Origin: Bacteroidales bacterium
GTDB taxonomy: Bacteria; Bacteroidota; Bacteroidia; Bacteroidales; UBA12077
DNA length: 64,000 bases
Assembly (NCBI GenBank): GCA_028282785.1
Contig: JANQHE010000009.1
Location: 46,690 to 110,689 of the forward strand
Reading direction: 5' to 3'
Shown here: one piece after another, positions 16,964-25,942 of the stretch
How the letters are laid out: each line of letters begins with the position of its first letter
Numbering within the stretch: the first letter of the stretch is position 1
Notes under the pieces: generated by a model
Database searches by the model: none
What the model was told of the DNA's origin: nothing
What the model saw: the letters and a program-made list of their open reading frames with translations, nothing else
Position numbers and translations under genes: made by a program

Positions 16964-18268
16964 TTAATTTTCTAAATAGGTAATTTTAAGAATAGGACGT
17001 TTATCGGGATCTTGTTCAGCACTAACAATTAACCTTTCAACAGTTGAGCTGAAATTAGGCGAAGGAATGGTCAACAAAAGTCCTAAATCGTTGTCAAAAT
17101 ATCCATTAGATATTTGAACACCTATATATTCGGTTATATCAAATGTATAATAAGTATTTTCATGATACATTTCATCTAAAACGAATTCTGATGTTGATAA
17201 AATATTATCAGTATTATATATATCAAAGTTATTATTATCGTAAGTGAGGTAAGCAGATAAATTATCCGGAAATTCACCTTCATATGACTCATTTGCAGGT
17301 TTTATTATTAATTCTGCGGAAAGTGTTATATTATCCGAATCAAATAAAATACTATTTAAATATGGGAATTTAACTTTTGTAAGAATACCTGTCCCAGCTT
17401 GAATGTATGTTTTATCATTTGTTAAATTTGAACTAAGGCTCTCATCCTGATCTGAGATTTGTTCTAATACCGTCCCACTCCGGTCACTTTCAACTTTATT
17501 AAAATGATAACCATTGCAATTAAATTCGTAAATAGTTTGTTCATAATAATTAAACTCTGATTCTTCAATTTTTGCACTATATAATCTTAATGAAATACCC
17601 GATCGGCTAAATCCTATAATTGAAGAACTTTGATTGTTATCACATACAATTGCTAATCCGTAAATATATTCTTGAAATTCTTCGTTCGTTTGAACTTCTT
17701 CTTCTTCGTATAACAACTTATTAAATAAATCTTCACCTAAAGCATCATCAATTCTAAATTCAATTAACGAGTCCCTTATCGGACGAGGTTCAAATTCATG
17801 ACTTCCGATCGGAGTATTTTCATATTCCAACTCATTCGTATTATAGTAGTAATCATCTACTAGAGTCATTTTTTCTGTTAGTAAAAAGATATCTACTTTT
17901 TGTTTAACAGTTGTATCTCCATAAAAATAATCATTATAAGGCATTACAATTGTAATTGAATCATACTCATCTTCTTCTGACAAAGTTCTGCTAACCGGCA
18001 AACTGATTTGTGTAAAATATGTTGCGGTTATTTTTCCTAATTCCCCATCCTCACAGTATCCAACCAAAGCTTCTTCATTTAAAGACGTTATTATCGAATC
18101 AACCTTTACCGTTGATAATTCCACATTGAAAGTATCCACTTGAAAAATCCTTGTTGTATTATCAATAAAATTAGATCCTAGAGTAAGGTCACCGGAATTA
18201 TTACATGATATAAAGAGAATATAAAAAAGTAAACCAAGTTTACCGTATTTAAAACATTTATAGCCCAT
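16964..18268 (-). CDS. DUF4270 family lipoprotein
   Basis: The start chosen is the ATG complementary to 18266-18268. It gives a lipoprotein signal, GLLFYILFISC, with the lipidated Cys followed by Asn-Asn; in-frame ATGs exist 24 and 33 nt upstream. The early 'LGSNFIDNTTRIFQVDTF' and 'ALVGYCEDGELGKITATYFT' (20 residues) are typical of DUF4270, a Bacteroidota outer-membrane-associated family of unknown function. The product is about 434 residues. It is probably in an operon with the barrel protein that follows. Confidence 0.82.
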   Translation of the reverse strand: MGYKCFKYGKLGLLFYILFISCNNSGDLTLGSNFIDNTTRIFQVDTFNVELSTVKVDSIITSLNEEALVGYCEDGELGKITATYFTQISLPVSRTLSEEDEYDSITIVMPYNDYFYGDTTVKQKVDIFLLTEKMTLVDDYYYNTNELEYENTPIGSHEFEPRPIRDSLIEFRIDDALGEDLFNKLLYEEEEVQTNEEFQEYIYGLAIVCDNNQSSSIIGFSRSGISLRLYSAKIEESEFNYYEQTIYEFNCNGYHFNKVESDRSGTVLEQISDQDESLSSNLTNDKTYIQAGTGILTKVKFPYLNSILFDSDNITLSAELIIKPANESYEGEFPDNLSAYLTYDNNNFDIYNTDNILSTSEFVLDEMYHENTYYTFDITEYIGVQISNGYFDNDLGLLLTIPSPNFSSTVERLIVSAEQDPDKRPILKITYLEN

Positions 18269-18593
18269 ACTTCTAAAGTTAGTAATGATCATAAACTGCA
18301 AAGTATGAGAAGAATTAATTTGTTTTAAAATTTTATAGATAATTGAGCAAATTTTATCGACGGATAAGAAACTCCTATATTTTCCAAAAACATCAAAGCT
18401 GTTAAATCCATTGATATATTGTTTAATATATGGGTTTATTCATTATTTAAAAGTTTAATTCTTAAGCCCTTTTGTTAAATCTGCTTTTTACTTTAATCCA
18501 TCGGCAAAATCTGGCCTTTAATCGAGTTTACTTTAATCAGATATAGTGTTCTTTTACATTTGTTACCTAATATGAATTTTAAATTGAAAAGAA
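18269..18593. promoter_or_regulatory. Divergent control region with two 12-bp direct repeats
   Basis: This 325-bp gap separates the DUF4270 lipoprotein and kelch lipoprotein genes. TTTACTTTAATC occurs at 18487-18498 and again at 18527-18538, a 40-bp period, with a shorter CTTTAATC between. A hairpin ATATATT-gttt-AATATAT lies at 18414-18431. On the plus strand TACATTTG at 18555-18562 matches the -7 element and would start the kelch transcript about 25 nt before its ATG. The repeats could be activator sites for that promoter. Confidence 0.45.
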
Positions 18594-19616
18594 ATGAAAA
18601 AGTATATTAATGGTTGGCAATTTCATTCCATAATTTTTATGATCGGTTTTTCTTTGATTTTTGCATCATGTAGTGATGACTCTGATGACACCGAAGAAAT
18701 TGGCAACTGGGTTGAATTATCCGATTTCGACGGAGTTCCAAGAACTGATGCTGTAGCGTTTACTATTGATGATAAAGCATATATGGGAACAGGATTTGAA
18801 GAAGGTAATACCAGGCTGCAAGATTTTTGGTCTTACAATCCTGAACTTAATTTTTGGACCAGACTTGACTCGTTTCCTGGAGTAGCGAGAAATGGTGCTG
18901 TTGGTTTTAGTGTTAATGGTAAAGGGTATATCGGGTTGGGATATGATGGCGATGACAAACTTAAGGATTTTTGGGAATATGACCCTCAAACTGATAGTTG
19001 GACCCAGATAGCTGATTTCGGAGGCACAGCAAGATATGGCGCAATTGCATTTTCTATAGGAGATTATGGTTATGTTGGAACTGGTTATGATGGTAACTAT
19101 TTAAAAGATTTTTGGAGATATTCTCCAACTAGCGGAGAATGGGAACAAATTGTTAGTATAGGAGGTTCTAAAAGAAGAGATGCTGCAGTATTTGTAATTG
19201 AGGATAAAGCTTATGTTTGTACCGGTATTGATAATGGTGTATACGAAGAAGATTTTTGGGTTTATGATCCAACAACAGGACTTTGGACTCAACTTAGAGA
19301 TATAAACGATTCTTCGGATGATGACTACGATGATGACTATACAATTAGAGGAACTAATAGGGTTGGATTTAGTGTTAATGGTAAAGGGTATGTAGCAACC
19401 GGAGGAGTTGGCGGAATAAGTGGAGATGTTTGGGAATACGATCCAATTACAGATTTATGGGAACAAAAAACTTATTTTGAAGGTTCATCAAGACTGGATG
19501 CTGTTGGATTTGGAATTGGTGATCGTGGTTATGTAACAACCGGACAAAACGGATCTTATTACTTTGATGATTTATGGGGATTTGATCCTGATGATGAATA
19601 TGATGAGTATGATTAA
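18594..19616 (+). CDS. Kelch-repeat lipoprotein
   Basis: A 340-residue protein with a lipoprotein signal (IGFSLIFASC, then Ser-Asp-Asp). The rest is six similar units of about 50 residues, each with the pattern R-x-GAVxFSxxxxGYxGTGY followed by LKDFWxYDPxxxxWTQ, which is a kelch beta-propeller. An Asp-rich insert (DDDYDDDY) interrupts the fifth unit, and the C-terminus is also acidic. It is probably surface- or periplasm-anchored; the ligand is unknown. It stands alone on the plus strand, with its own candidate promoter, and ends just before inverted-repeat copy 2. Confidence 0.85.
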   Translation: MKKYINGWQFHSIIFMIGFSLIFASCSDDSDDTEEIGNWVELSDFDGVPRTDAVAFTIDDKAYMGTGFEEGNTRLQDFWSYNPELNFWTRLDSFPGVARNGAVGFSVNGKGYIGLGYDGDDKLKDFWEYDPQTDSWTQIADFGGTARYGAIAFSIGDYGYVGTGYDGNYLKDFWRYSPTSGEWEQIVSIGGSKRRDAAVFVIEDKAYVCTGIDNGVYEEDFWVYDPTTGLWTQLRDINDSSDDDYDDDYTIRGTNRVGFSVNGKGYVATGGVGGISGDVWEYDPITDLWEQKTYFEGSSRLDAVGFGIGDRGYVTTGQNGSYYFDDLWGFDPDDEYDEYD

Positions 19617-19620
19617 TATA

Positions 19621-19786
19621 AAAGAAGGTGTCCGAAAAGTAGAATTTTATTGATGTTTTTTTTGGTTAGCTTTGTGTTTCTCTGTGTAACAGCTTCTTTT
19701 AAAATTATACCACAAACTTGCCTGCTGCAAGCAGGGTTTCACAAAGTAGGCGCAAAGAACACTAAGATTTTTCGGACATCCTCTTT
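19621..19786. repeat. Inverted-repeat element, copy 2
   Basis: A 166-bp element with imperfect terminal repeats (19621-19640 and 19767-19786; core TGTCCGAAAA). Its interior is homologous to copy 1 but reversed, sharing CTTAGTG-TCTTTG and GTTACACAGAGAA motifs. A CCTGC...GCAGG palindrome lies at about 19717-19736, at a different place from the palindrome in copy 1. It again fills a gap between two convergent genes. Confidence 0.7.
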
Positions 19787-19799
19787 ATTTTTTATAATA

Positions 19800-20255
19800 T
19801 TAATTTGAAACGCTTATTAACTCAATATCGAAAATAAGAACGGAATTTGCTGGTATTTCTCCTGTTTCTTCAGATCCATAACCTAATCCTGACGGAATTA
19901 ATAACTTACCATGTCCACCTACTCCGAATAAAGGAATTCCTTCTTGCCAACCTTCAATAAGTCTCCATAAAGGATACTGCAAAGTGCCGCTATCAAATAT
20001 TTCACCACTTAATAACTTTCCTGTATATTCTACTTCAACAACTGAACTGATCGTAGGTTTAATGCCCGTTCCTTCTTGTCCTATTATATAATGTAATCCT
20101 GATGCCGTTGATTGAGCTGTTAATCCATTATCAGTTAGGTAATCCTGTATTTTTTCAATGTCAATAGCTAACTGCTCTTCATAACTTGTTCCATCATCGT
20201 TGCACGCAAACATAATTGCAATTAACATTACAAGTGGTAAAATTATTTTTTTCAT
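19800..20255 (-). CDS. FKBP-type peptidyl-prolyl isomerase lipoprotein
   Basis: A 151-residue protein with a lipoprotein signal ending LIAIMFAC, then a short linker and one FKBP domain ('VEVEYTGKLLSGEIFDSG', 'WQEGIPLFGVGGHGKLLIPS' and 'YGSEETGEIPANSVLIFDIE'). It should catalyse prolyl isomerisation in folding of envelope proteins. The central motif has a Phe-Gly-Val insertion-like variant where many FKBPs have LxxMxxG. It is transcribed alone, converging on the kelch gene. Confidence 0.9.
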   Translation of the reverse strand: MKKIILPLVMLIAIMFACNDDGTSYEEQLAIDIEKIQDYLTDNGLTAQSTASGLHYIIGQEGTGIKPTISSVVEVEYTGKLLSGEIFDSGTLQYPLWRLIEGWQEGIPLFGVGGHGKLLIPSGLGYGSEETGEIPANSVLIFDIELISVSN

Positions 20256-20311
20256 TTTATTGCCTATTTTTTATACGTTTCAAAAATAGTAATTAAATTA
20301 AACCTACAATT

Positions 20312-20764
20312 TTATTTTGGCAACAAACCAAATAATTTCCAAATGGCTTTATGAAATTTATGAATACTTTTTACGGGTTCTGCGAACATGAAGATACATT
20401 CCTTGTCAATTAATTCAATTCCTTTCTCTTTTGCTATATGGTTGGTCTCTTTTGTTCCTGATGTTTGTTGAACCCAAACATGCTTTATGCCTTTTTCAGA
20501 TGCTTGTTTTAAAATTTCGTTAGTTACATCTTTTGGAGTTACAATAAAAAGTTTTTCATAGTCCGTGGGGATATCAATTACAGATTTGTAACATTTTACT
20601 CCTTCTAACTCTTCTAAACTCGGATGAATTGGGCAAATATCGTATCCTTTTTGACGCAGTTCATTAAAAATTGCATAACCAAATTTCTTCGTATTAGCCG
20701 ATACTCCTGCAATAGCAAGTTTCTTTGGAGCCAAAAACTCCGTTATACTTTGTTTTTTACTCAT
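20312..20764 (-). CDS. CoA-binding (YccU-like) protein
   Basis: A 150-residue Rossmann-fold protein of the CoA-binding family. Visible marks are the N-terminal 'KKLAIAGVSANTKKFGYAIF', the 'ICPIHPSLEELEGVKCYKS' segment and 'KHVWVQQTSGTKETNHIA', the layout of stand-alone CoA-binding domain proteins. The biochemical role is unknown. It lies between the FKBP gene and the sigma-factor pair with no obvious operon link. Confidence 0.85.
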   Translation of the reverse strand: MSKKQSITEFLAPKKLAIAGVSANTKKFGYAIFNELRQKGYDICPIHPSLEELEGVKCYKSVIDIPTDYEKLFIVTPKDVTNEILKQASEKGIKHVWVQQTSGTKETNHIAKEKGIELIDKECIFMFAEPVKSIHKFHKAIWKLFGLLPK

Positions 20765-20847
20765 TACAATTTCATTTTATGCATAAACTGCTGAAAGTTA
20801 AAATAATAAAACTTAATCAACATTAATTTAAAATAAATTTTTATGAA

Positions 20848-21495
20848 TTAATCTTCGAATTCTTCAAATTCCTTTAAGCACTGTTTGAGTTCATCCAAAT
20901 GCTGTTTATACATTTTTTTTGTCATATACTGAGAAAAAGGAATAAAGATCACACTTAAAACAACCAAAATTATTACAATTCTAATAATTCTATTTTCAAG
21001 AATTTCCATAACAGCATTCATTCCTTCTTCGCCCACACCAACAAAGATTCCAATAAACATTCCAAAACAAATCGCAAAAGGTAATAATAAATACTTACTA
21101 AATGTACTCGTATTAAAATTTACGTATCTCTCAATATCTTTAATCGTTTTTACCAGTGCTGGTTTTAATTGATCCGAAGAAATAACTGTCTTACGAACTT
21201 TGTTATAGTTTCTCCAAGTGAAGGAAATAAGCGTTCCAAAAAACAAAAATGTAAACAAAGAAAGCAATAGCTTATATTCATCTGAGATATAAATTAACAT
21301 CCATATTATAAAATAAATAGACATTCCGATCCCAATAATAAGCTCCAGTTTATAATTTCGCTTAACTTTCCCCAAGGCAATATTTGATTTGCTTTTAATC
21401 TTAAGTTTTGCTTCAATTTCTTCTTTATTCAAAAGCTCATCATCCTTAAAGGAATTTTTCCATGTTTTTTTTATTTCATCAAAGTCCATATTCAA
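20848..21495 (-). CDS. Membrane protein co-encoded with an ECF sigma factor
   Basis: A 215-residue protein with a soluble N-terminus of about 50 residues (DEIKKTWKNSFKDDELL...), two central hydrophobic segments in a hairpin, and two more further on. Its start overlaps the end of the sigma gene by 17 bp, which couples their translation. Position and layout fit an anti-sigma or modulating partner, but I see no recognised zinc-binding anti-sigma motif, so this role is inferred. Confidence 0.65.
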   Translation of the reverse strand: MNMDFDEIKKTWKNSFKDDELLNKEEIEAKLKIKSKSNIALGKVKRNYKLELIIGIGMSIYFIIWMLIYISDEYKLLLSLFTFLFFGTLISFTWRNYNKVRKTVISSDQLKPALVKTIKDIERYVNFNTSTFSKYLLLPFAICFGMFIGIFVGVGEEGMNAVMEILENRIIRIVIILVVLSVIFIPFSQYMTKKMYKQHLDELKQCLKEFEEFED

Positions 21496-21988
21496 GTTCC
21501 TTTAGTATTTTCTGTAATTTGGCTTTAATTCGGTTAATTTTTACCCCCACATTGGATATCGTTAGACCAGAAATTTCTGATATTTCTTCATAAGAATAAT
21601 CATCCATATATAATATAATAATGGCTTTTTCCGCTTTACTTAATTTATTGATTGCTTTATGTACCAAGTTTATTCTATCCTCCTTTTCCTTAAAGCTTTC
21701 CTCTTCAGGCACATTGACAGGCACATCAGGAGTAAGATCTTCGTTATTCTTTTTATCTTTCCTAAATTGAGCAATAGCGGTGTTTAAAGCAACGCGGTAC
21801 ATCCACGTAGAAAATTTGGATTTATGATTAAATGATGAAAATGATTGCCATAACTGAACTAAAATATCCTGAAATAAATCACGCCTGCATTCCTCCTTAT
21901 CACAATACATTCGCGAAACTTTATGGATTATTCCCTGATGTTTTTCAATAAGCGAAATAAACTCTTGCTTTAAATTTCTGTTACTCAA
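21479..21988 (-). CDS. RNA polymerase ECF sigma factor
   Basis: A 169-residue sigma-70 family protein of ECF size. Region 2 reads 'CRRDLFQDILVQLWQSFSSF' followed by KFSTWMYRVALNTA, and region 4 has 'AIIILYMDDYSYEEISEISG' with LTISNVGVKINRIKAKL as the helix-turn-helix. Region 3 is absent, as in ECF factors. It would direct RNA polymerase to a small regulon. The membrane protein encoded in overlap may control it. Confidence 0.92.
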   Translation of the reverse strand: MSNRNLKQEFISLIEKHQGIIHKVSRMYCDKEECRRDLFQDILVQLWQSFSSFNHKSKFSTWMYRVALNTAIAQFRKDKKNNEDLTPDVPVNVPEEESFKEKEDRINLVHKAINKLSKAEKAIIILYMDDYSYEEISEISGLTISNVGVKINRIKAKLQKILKELEYGL

Positions 21989-22155
21989 TTCTGGCTATTT
22001 TATATATTATTTTATAAGTATAACATTCATTTAAATTCTTACAAATATGACTAAAAATAAATTGACTATTTTCTTGCTAATCAAAAAAATAAAATTGTGT
22101 TCGTTTAGTGAAATCATTAAATTTATACTCCAATTGTTCATATAAACAAACACTT

Positions 22156-24201
22156 ATGAGAAAAATTACAACTTTACTCTTCTTATTCTTATTCGTTTTA
22201 ATAGGTAATATGTTTAGTCAACAAACAAGCATTGATAGTACCATTAAATCTTTAAATAATGATTTGAATGATACAAGTAAAGTAAAAAAACTTAATTCAA
22301 TCGCTCGATATTATATTTATAGGGATCCTGATAAATCAGAAGAATATATTATTGAAGCCATAATTTTAGCAGAAGAAGTAAAAGATCAAAAGGCAAAATC
22401 TATGTCTCTTGATTTGTATGGGATATATTATCAAAATAAAGGGAACTATGATCAGGCAAAAGAAAAGTATCAGGAAAGTTTAGAAATTAGGCAAAACCTA
22501 AAAAACAATAATTTAATTGCAGTTTCATATAATAACTTTGGGGTATTAAACAGAAAGAAAGGAGAATTTGATAAATCCAAGGATTATTTTTTCAAATCTC
22601 TTGAAATTAGTCAGCAACTTAAGGATAGTTCTTTAATATCCCGTGTTTTCAATAATCTAGGATTAGTTTTCGAAAATTCCGGACAATATGAAGAAGCAAT
22701 TTCTTATCATATGAAAAGTCTAGAAATTCGTGAAAAAATTGGAAGTCAAAATGACATTGCTTCATCTCTAAACAATATCGGTATAATCTTTATTTCACTA
22801 AAAAAATATGAAGAGGCTATAAAGTACCTGAATGAAAGTTTAAAAATTAAAGAAGAATTAGATAATAAAAATGCTATTGCTTCTACATATGTAAACATAG
22901 GTGTAGTATACTACTACAAAGAAATGTATGATAAGGCTATTGATAACTTCGAAAAAAGTAAATATATATATAAACTAATTGGTGATAAAAGAAACCTAGC
23001 GGCTACCATTTCCAATATGGCATATATGGCAAAAGAAAATGGAGATTTGAACTTGTCTATTGAATATAGTTTAGAGAGCATTAAAATCCTTGAAGAAATT
23101 GGAAGTACCAAGAAGCTTTGTAATAGTTATAATGCTGCCAGTAATTCATTGTTTGAATTAAATAATTATAAGCTTTCTAAAGAATATGCACTAAAAGCTA
23201 AACAGTTAGCTGAAGAAAATAACATCTTACCTCCTTTGCTAGAAACTTTTAATTTACTTTTTAAAATCCACAATTCAATGAGTGATTACAGTCAAGCAAT
23301 AGGTTATCTGGAAAAATATATTGAAGTTAAAGATTCATTATTTAATGAAAAAAGTAATAAGCAAATTTTAGAACTTCAAACTAAATATGAAACGGCCGAA
23401 AAGGAAAAAGAACTAGCCCAATTATCTGAAAAAGCCATACTTCAAAAGCTGAAAATAGAGAAAAGAAATAAACTGATTATCGCATTAATTACTTCATTCA
23501 TATTAATATCAGTAATTACTTTTTTGATTTTTAGATTTAGTCAAATTAAACAAAAACAACAAGAGTTAATTTTAGAGCAACGCTTGCTTCGTGCCCAAAT
23601 GAATCCCCATTTTATTTTTAATGCTGTCTCTGCTATTCAAAATTATATAATCAAAAACAAAGCCCTTGAAGCAAGTTCTTATTTATCAAGTTTTGCAAAA
23701 CTAATGCGTTCTATTTTACAAAACTCAAGAGAAGAACTTGTATTACTTGATAATGAGATTCAAACTCTTGAAGACTACTTAAATCTTCAAAAATTACGTT
23801 TAGATGGTAAGCTAGAATACAAAATCCAAGGCAAGGAAGAATTTGACCATGAGGCGCTTGCGATCCCTCCTATGCTTTTACAACCCTTTATTGAAAATGC
23901 AATTGAACATGGAATTATGAAAAAGGAAGAGCAAAAAGGAAAAATCAATATTAATTTTAAAAAAGAGGAAAATAAACTTATAGTTGAAATTGTTGATAAC
24001 GGTATAGGAAGAGAATATGCACAAAGCAACAAGAATAGCAATCACCAATCATTTGCTACCCAAATTACAAATGAAAGAATAAAATCGATAAAGAAATCGT
24101 ATAGAAAGGGTATCTCCTTTTATATCATTGATCTGAAAAGTATTGAAAATGAACCCATTGGTACCAAAGTGATTTTTGAACTACCTTTACTGTATACATA
24201 A
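22156..24201 (+). CDS. TPR-containing histidine kinase (LytS-type)
   Basis: The ATG at 22156 (MRKITTLLFLFLFVLIG) is preferred to an upstream in-frame GTG because it starts directly with a signal peptide. The 681-residue product has at least eight TPR units (about residues 30-370; 'ASSLNNIGIIFISLKKYEEA' is one), a coiled coil, one membrane segment at about 438-459, and a LytS/His_kinase domain with phospho-acceptor His485 in 'AQMNPHFIFNAVSAIQNYI'. The ATPase region shows 'LLQPFIENAIEHGI' and 'DNGIGR'. The TPR part would sense in the periplasm. The LytTR gene follows 11 nt later. Confidence 0.92.
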   Translation: MRKITTLLFLFLFVLIGNMFSQQTSIDSTIKSLNNDLNDTSKVKKLNSIARYYIYRDPDKSEEYIIEAIILAEEVKDQKAKSMSLDLYGIYYQNKGNYDQAKEKYQESLEIRQNLKNNNLIAVSYNNFGVLNRKKGEFDKSKDYFFKSLEISQQLKDSSLISRVFNNLGLVFENSGQYEEAISYHMKSLEIREKIGSQNDIASSLNNIGIIFISLKKYEEAIKYLNESLKIKEELDNKNAIASTYVNIGVVYYYKEMYDKAIDNFEKSKYIYKLIGDKRNLAATISNMAYMAKENGDLNLSIEYSLESIKILEEIGSTKKLCNSYNAASNSLFELNNYKLSKEYALKAKQLAEENNILPPLLETFNLLFKIHNSMSDYSQAIGYLEKYIEVKDSLFNEKSNKQILELQTKYETAEKEKELAQLSEKAILQKLKIEKRNKLIIALITSFILISVITFLIFRFSQIKQKQQELILEQRLLRAQMNPHFIFNAVSAIQNYIIKNKALEASSYLSSFAKLMRSILQNSREELVLLDNEIQTLEDYLNLQKLRLDGKLEYKIQGKEEFDHEALAIPPMLLQPFIENAIEHGIMKKEEQKGKININFKKEENKLIVEIVDNGIGREYAQSNKNSNHQSFATQITNERIKSIKKSYRKGISFYIIDLKSIENEPIGTKVIFELPLLYT

Positions 24202-24212
24202 AATTACCGAAA

Positions 24213-24968
24213 ATGATTAAAATAGTTATAGTAGAAGATGAGAAACCAATTATTGAAACTATATCCGAAATAATTCAAAATCATTGTATTGACGTTGAAT
24301 TGATTGGTGCAGCTCAAAACATATCTTCTGCTAAAAAATTAATTCAGAAAACAAAACCTGATCTTGTTTTACTCGATATTAACTTAACTGATGGAACCAG
24401 CTTCGAATTACTTGAGCAGCTGGAAGACATTGACTTTAAAATTATTTTCATTACTGCTTTTGAAGAATATGCCATTAAGGCTATAAAATTAAGTGCAATT
24501 GACTATTTAGTTAAACCTCTGGATCCTGTTGAACTTGTAAATGCTATTGAAAAAGCTAAGGAGATTGTTAGTCGGAACAACAATGAACTAAAACTAACAG
24601 CACTTTTATCTAATATTAGCAGCATAGCTGATAAACCAAAAAAAATAGTACTCAAAACTGCAGAAAGTGTTTATTTAATTGATGTTAAAGATATAATACG
24701 ATGCGAATCCGATGGTGCCTATACAAGATTTTATACGAACGATGGTAAAAAAATATTGATCTCAAAAGTACTTAAAGATTATGAGGAACTTTTGCAGGAT
24801 TATGGATTTATGAGAATACATAAATCCCATATTATAAATCTAAATTTTATTGATCGTTTTGAAAAGGCTGATGGCGGATATCTTATCCTTAAAGATCAAT
24901 CTTCTATACCTGTATCTGTTAGAAAAAAAGATCGTCTTTTTGAACATTTCGAAAATCTTAGCCAATAA
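24213..24968 (+). CDS. LytTR-family response regulator
   Basis: A 251-residue regulator. The receiver domain has Asp8/Asp9-type acidic residues (VEDE), the phospho-acceptor Asp55 in 'PDLVLLDINLTDG' and Lys near 'YLVKPLDP'. The C-terminal LytTR DNA-binding domain runs from about 150 ('KKIVLKTAESVYLIDVKDI') to the end with 'MRIHKSHIINLNFID'. It lies 11 nt downstream of the TPR kinase, so the two form a cognate pair. A target is not visible here; the barrel-protein gene downstream is a candidate. Confidence 0.93.
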   Translation: MIKIVIVEDEKPIIETISEIIQNHCIDVELIGAAQNISSAKKLIQKTKPDLVLLDINLTDGTSFELLEQLEDIDFKIIFITAFEEYAIKAIKLSAIDYLVKPLDPVELVNAIEKAKEIVSRNNNELKLTALLSNISSIADKPKKIVLKTAESVYLIDVKDIIRCESDGAYTRFYTNDGKKILISKVLKDYEELLQDYGFMRIHKSHIINLNFIDRFEKADGGYLILKDQSSIPVSVRKKDRLFEHFENLSQ

Positions 24969-25113
24969 AATTTGTAAAGCTTCAAAACGTTATTAAATTA
25001 TTTTCAGTCATTCCTTAATCAAAACATAACGTTTGTTAATTCATTAAGAATTAGGCCAATTTCTTTCATAAATTTACTTTATTTATCTCCAATCATTTAA
25101 TTAAAGCCAACTT

Positions 25114-25812
25114 ATGATGAAAACAAATCGAACCTTATTACAATTAATCATTTTATTGGTTCTTGTCTTTGTATTTACAAAAATAAGTGCAAATGAACCA
25201 GAAACGAAATCAATTTTAATTGAATCAAATTCAAATCTCTATCAATCGTCAGACTCAGATGTAAGACTTAAACTTGTAAACATCCAATTCGACCCTTTAG
25301 GATTTATTTTCTTCGGCCCACAAATTGGAATGGATTTCCAATTTGCAAATATGATTGCAGTTGGTCCTTATGTAAGATGGAATTATGCAGGACTATTATA
25401 CCAGGGTGTAATTACCGAATGGTTTTCCAATGAAACAACTGCCTCTGTAGCATCTTATGGAGTTGGAATTGGAGCAAAGATTATTCCTCCGATTGGCTCA
25501 GGAAGACATCGTCCGTATTTTGACATTGGAATTGAAAAGTTTAAAGGAAAAGAGTCCTATGATCCGGGAGGAACATACGGTCGACATTATTACGAATATA
25601 AAGCAGATATCTTTCATTTCGGAGCAGGATACAGAATGTTAACAGAAAGTTCGTTCAACATGTCTATCGGATTTTTTATTGGTATTCATAAAGAAACCGA
25701 GAATTTTGATTACTACGAATTTGAAAGCACCAAAGACTATAATACTCTGGAAGACCCACGGGTTTTTCCTGGAGTTCAGCTGATGTTAGGTTGGCAAATT
25801 GGTGGTAATTAA
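25114..25812 (+). CDS. Putative outer-membrane protein (unknown)
   Basis: A 232-residue protein with a signal peptide ending near 'KISANEPETKS'. The mature part has glycine- and aromatic-rich amphipathic strands such as 'FFGPQIGMDFQFANMIAVGP' and ends with 'GVQLMLGWQIGGN', suggesting a small beta-barrel of eight to ten strands. I do not recognise the family. It lies 145 nt downstream of the LytTR regulator and may be its target, though this is only positional. Confidence 0.65.
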   Translation: MMKTNRTLLQLIILLVLVFVFTKISANEPETKSILIESNSNLYQSSDSDVRLKLVNIQFDPLGFIFFGPQIGMDFQFANMIAVGPYVRWNYAGLLYQGVITEWFSNETTASVASYGVGIGAKIIPPIGSGRHRPYFDIGIEKFKGKESYDPGGTYGRHYYEYKADIFHFGAGYRMLTESSFNMSIGFFIGIHKETENFDYYEFESTKDYNTLEDPRVFPGVQLMLGWQIGGN

Positions 25813-25942
25813 CACGATCTGATACATCACCGGTATCTTTCAAATTATTGCAAGGGCTTATGTTTACCATAGGTCCTTCTTTATTTTGATAACCTTATTC
25901 TTTACCATCTATTCCATATCTTTGTACTTCAAATTCGAAAAT

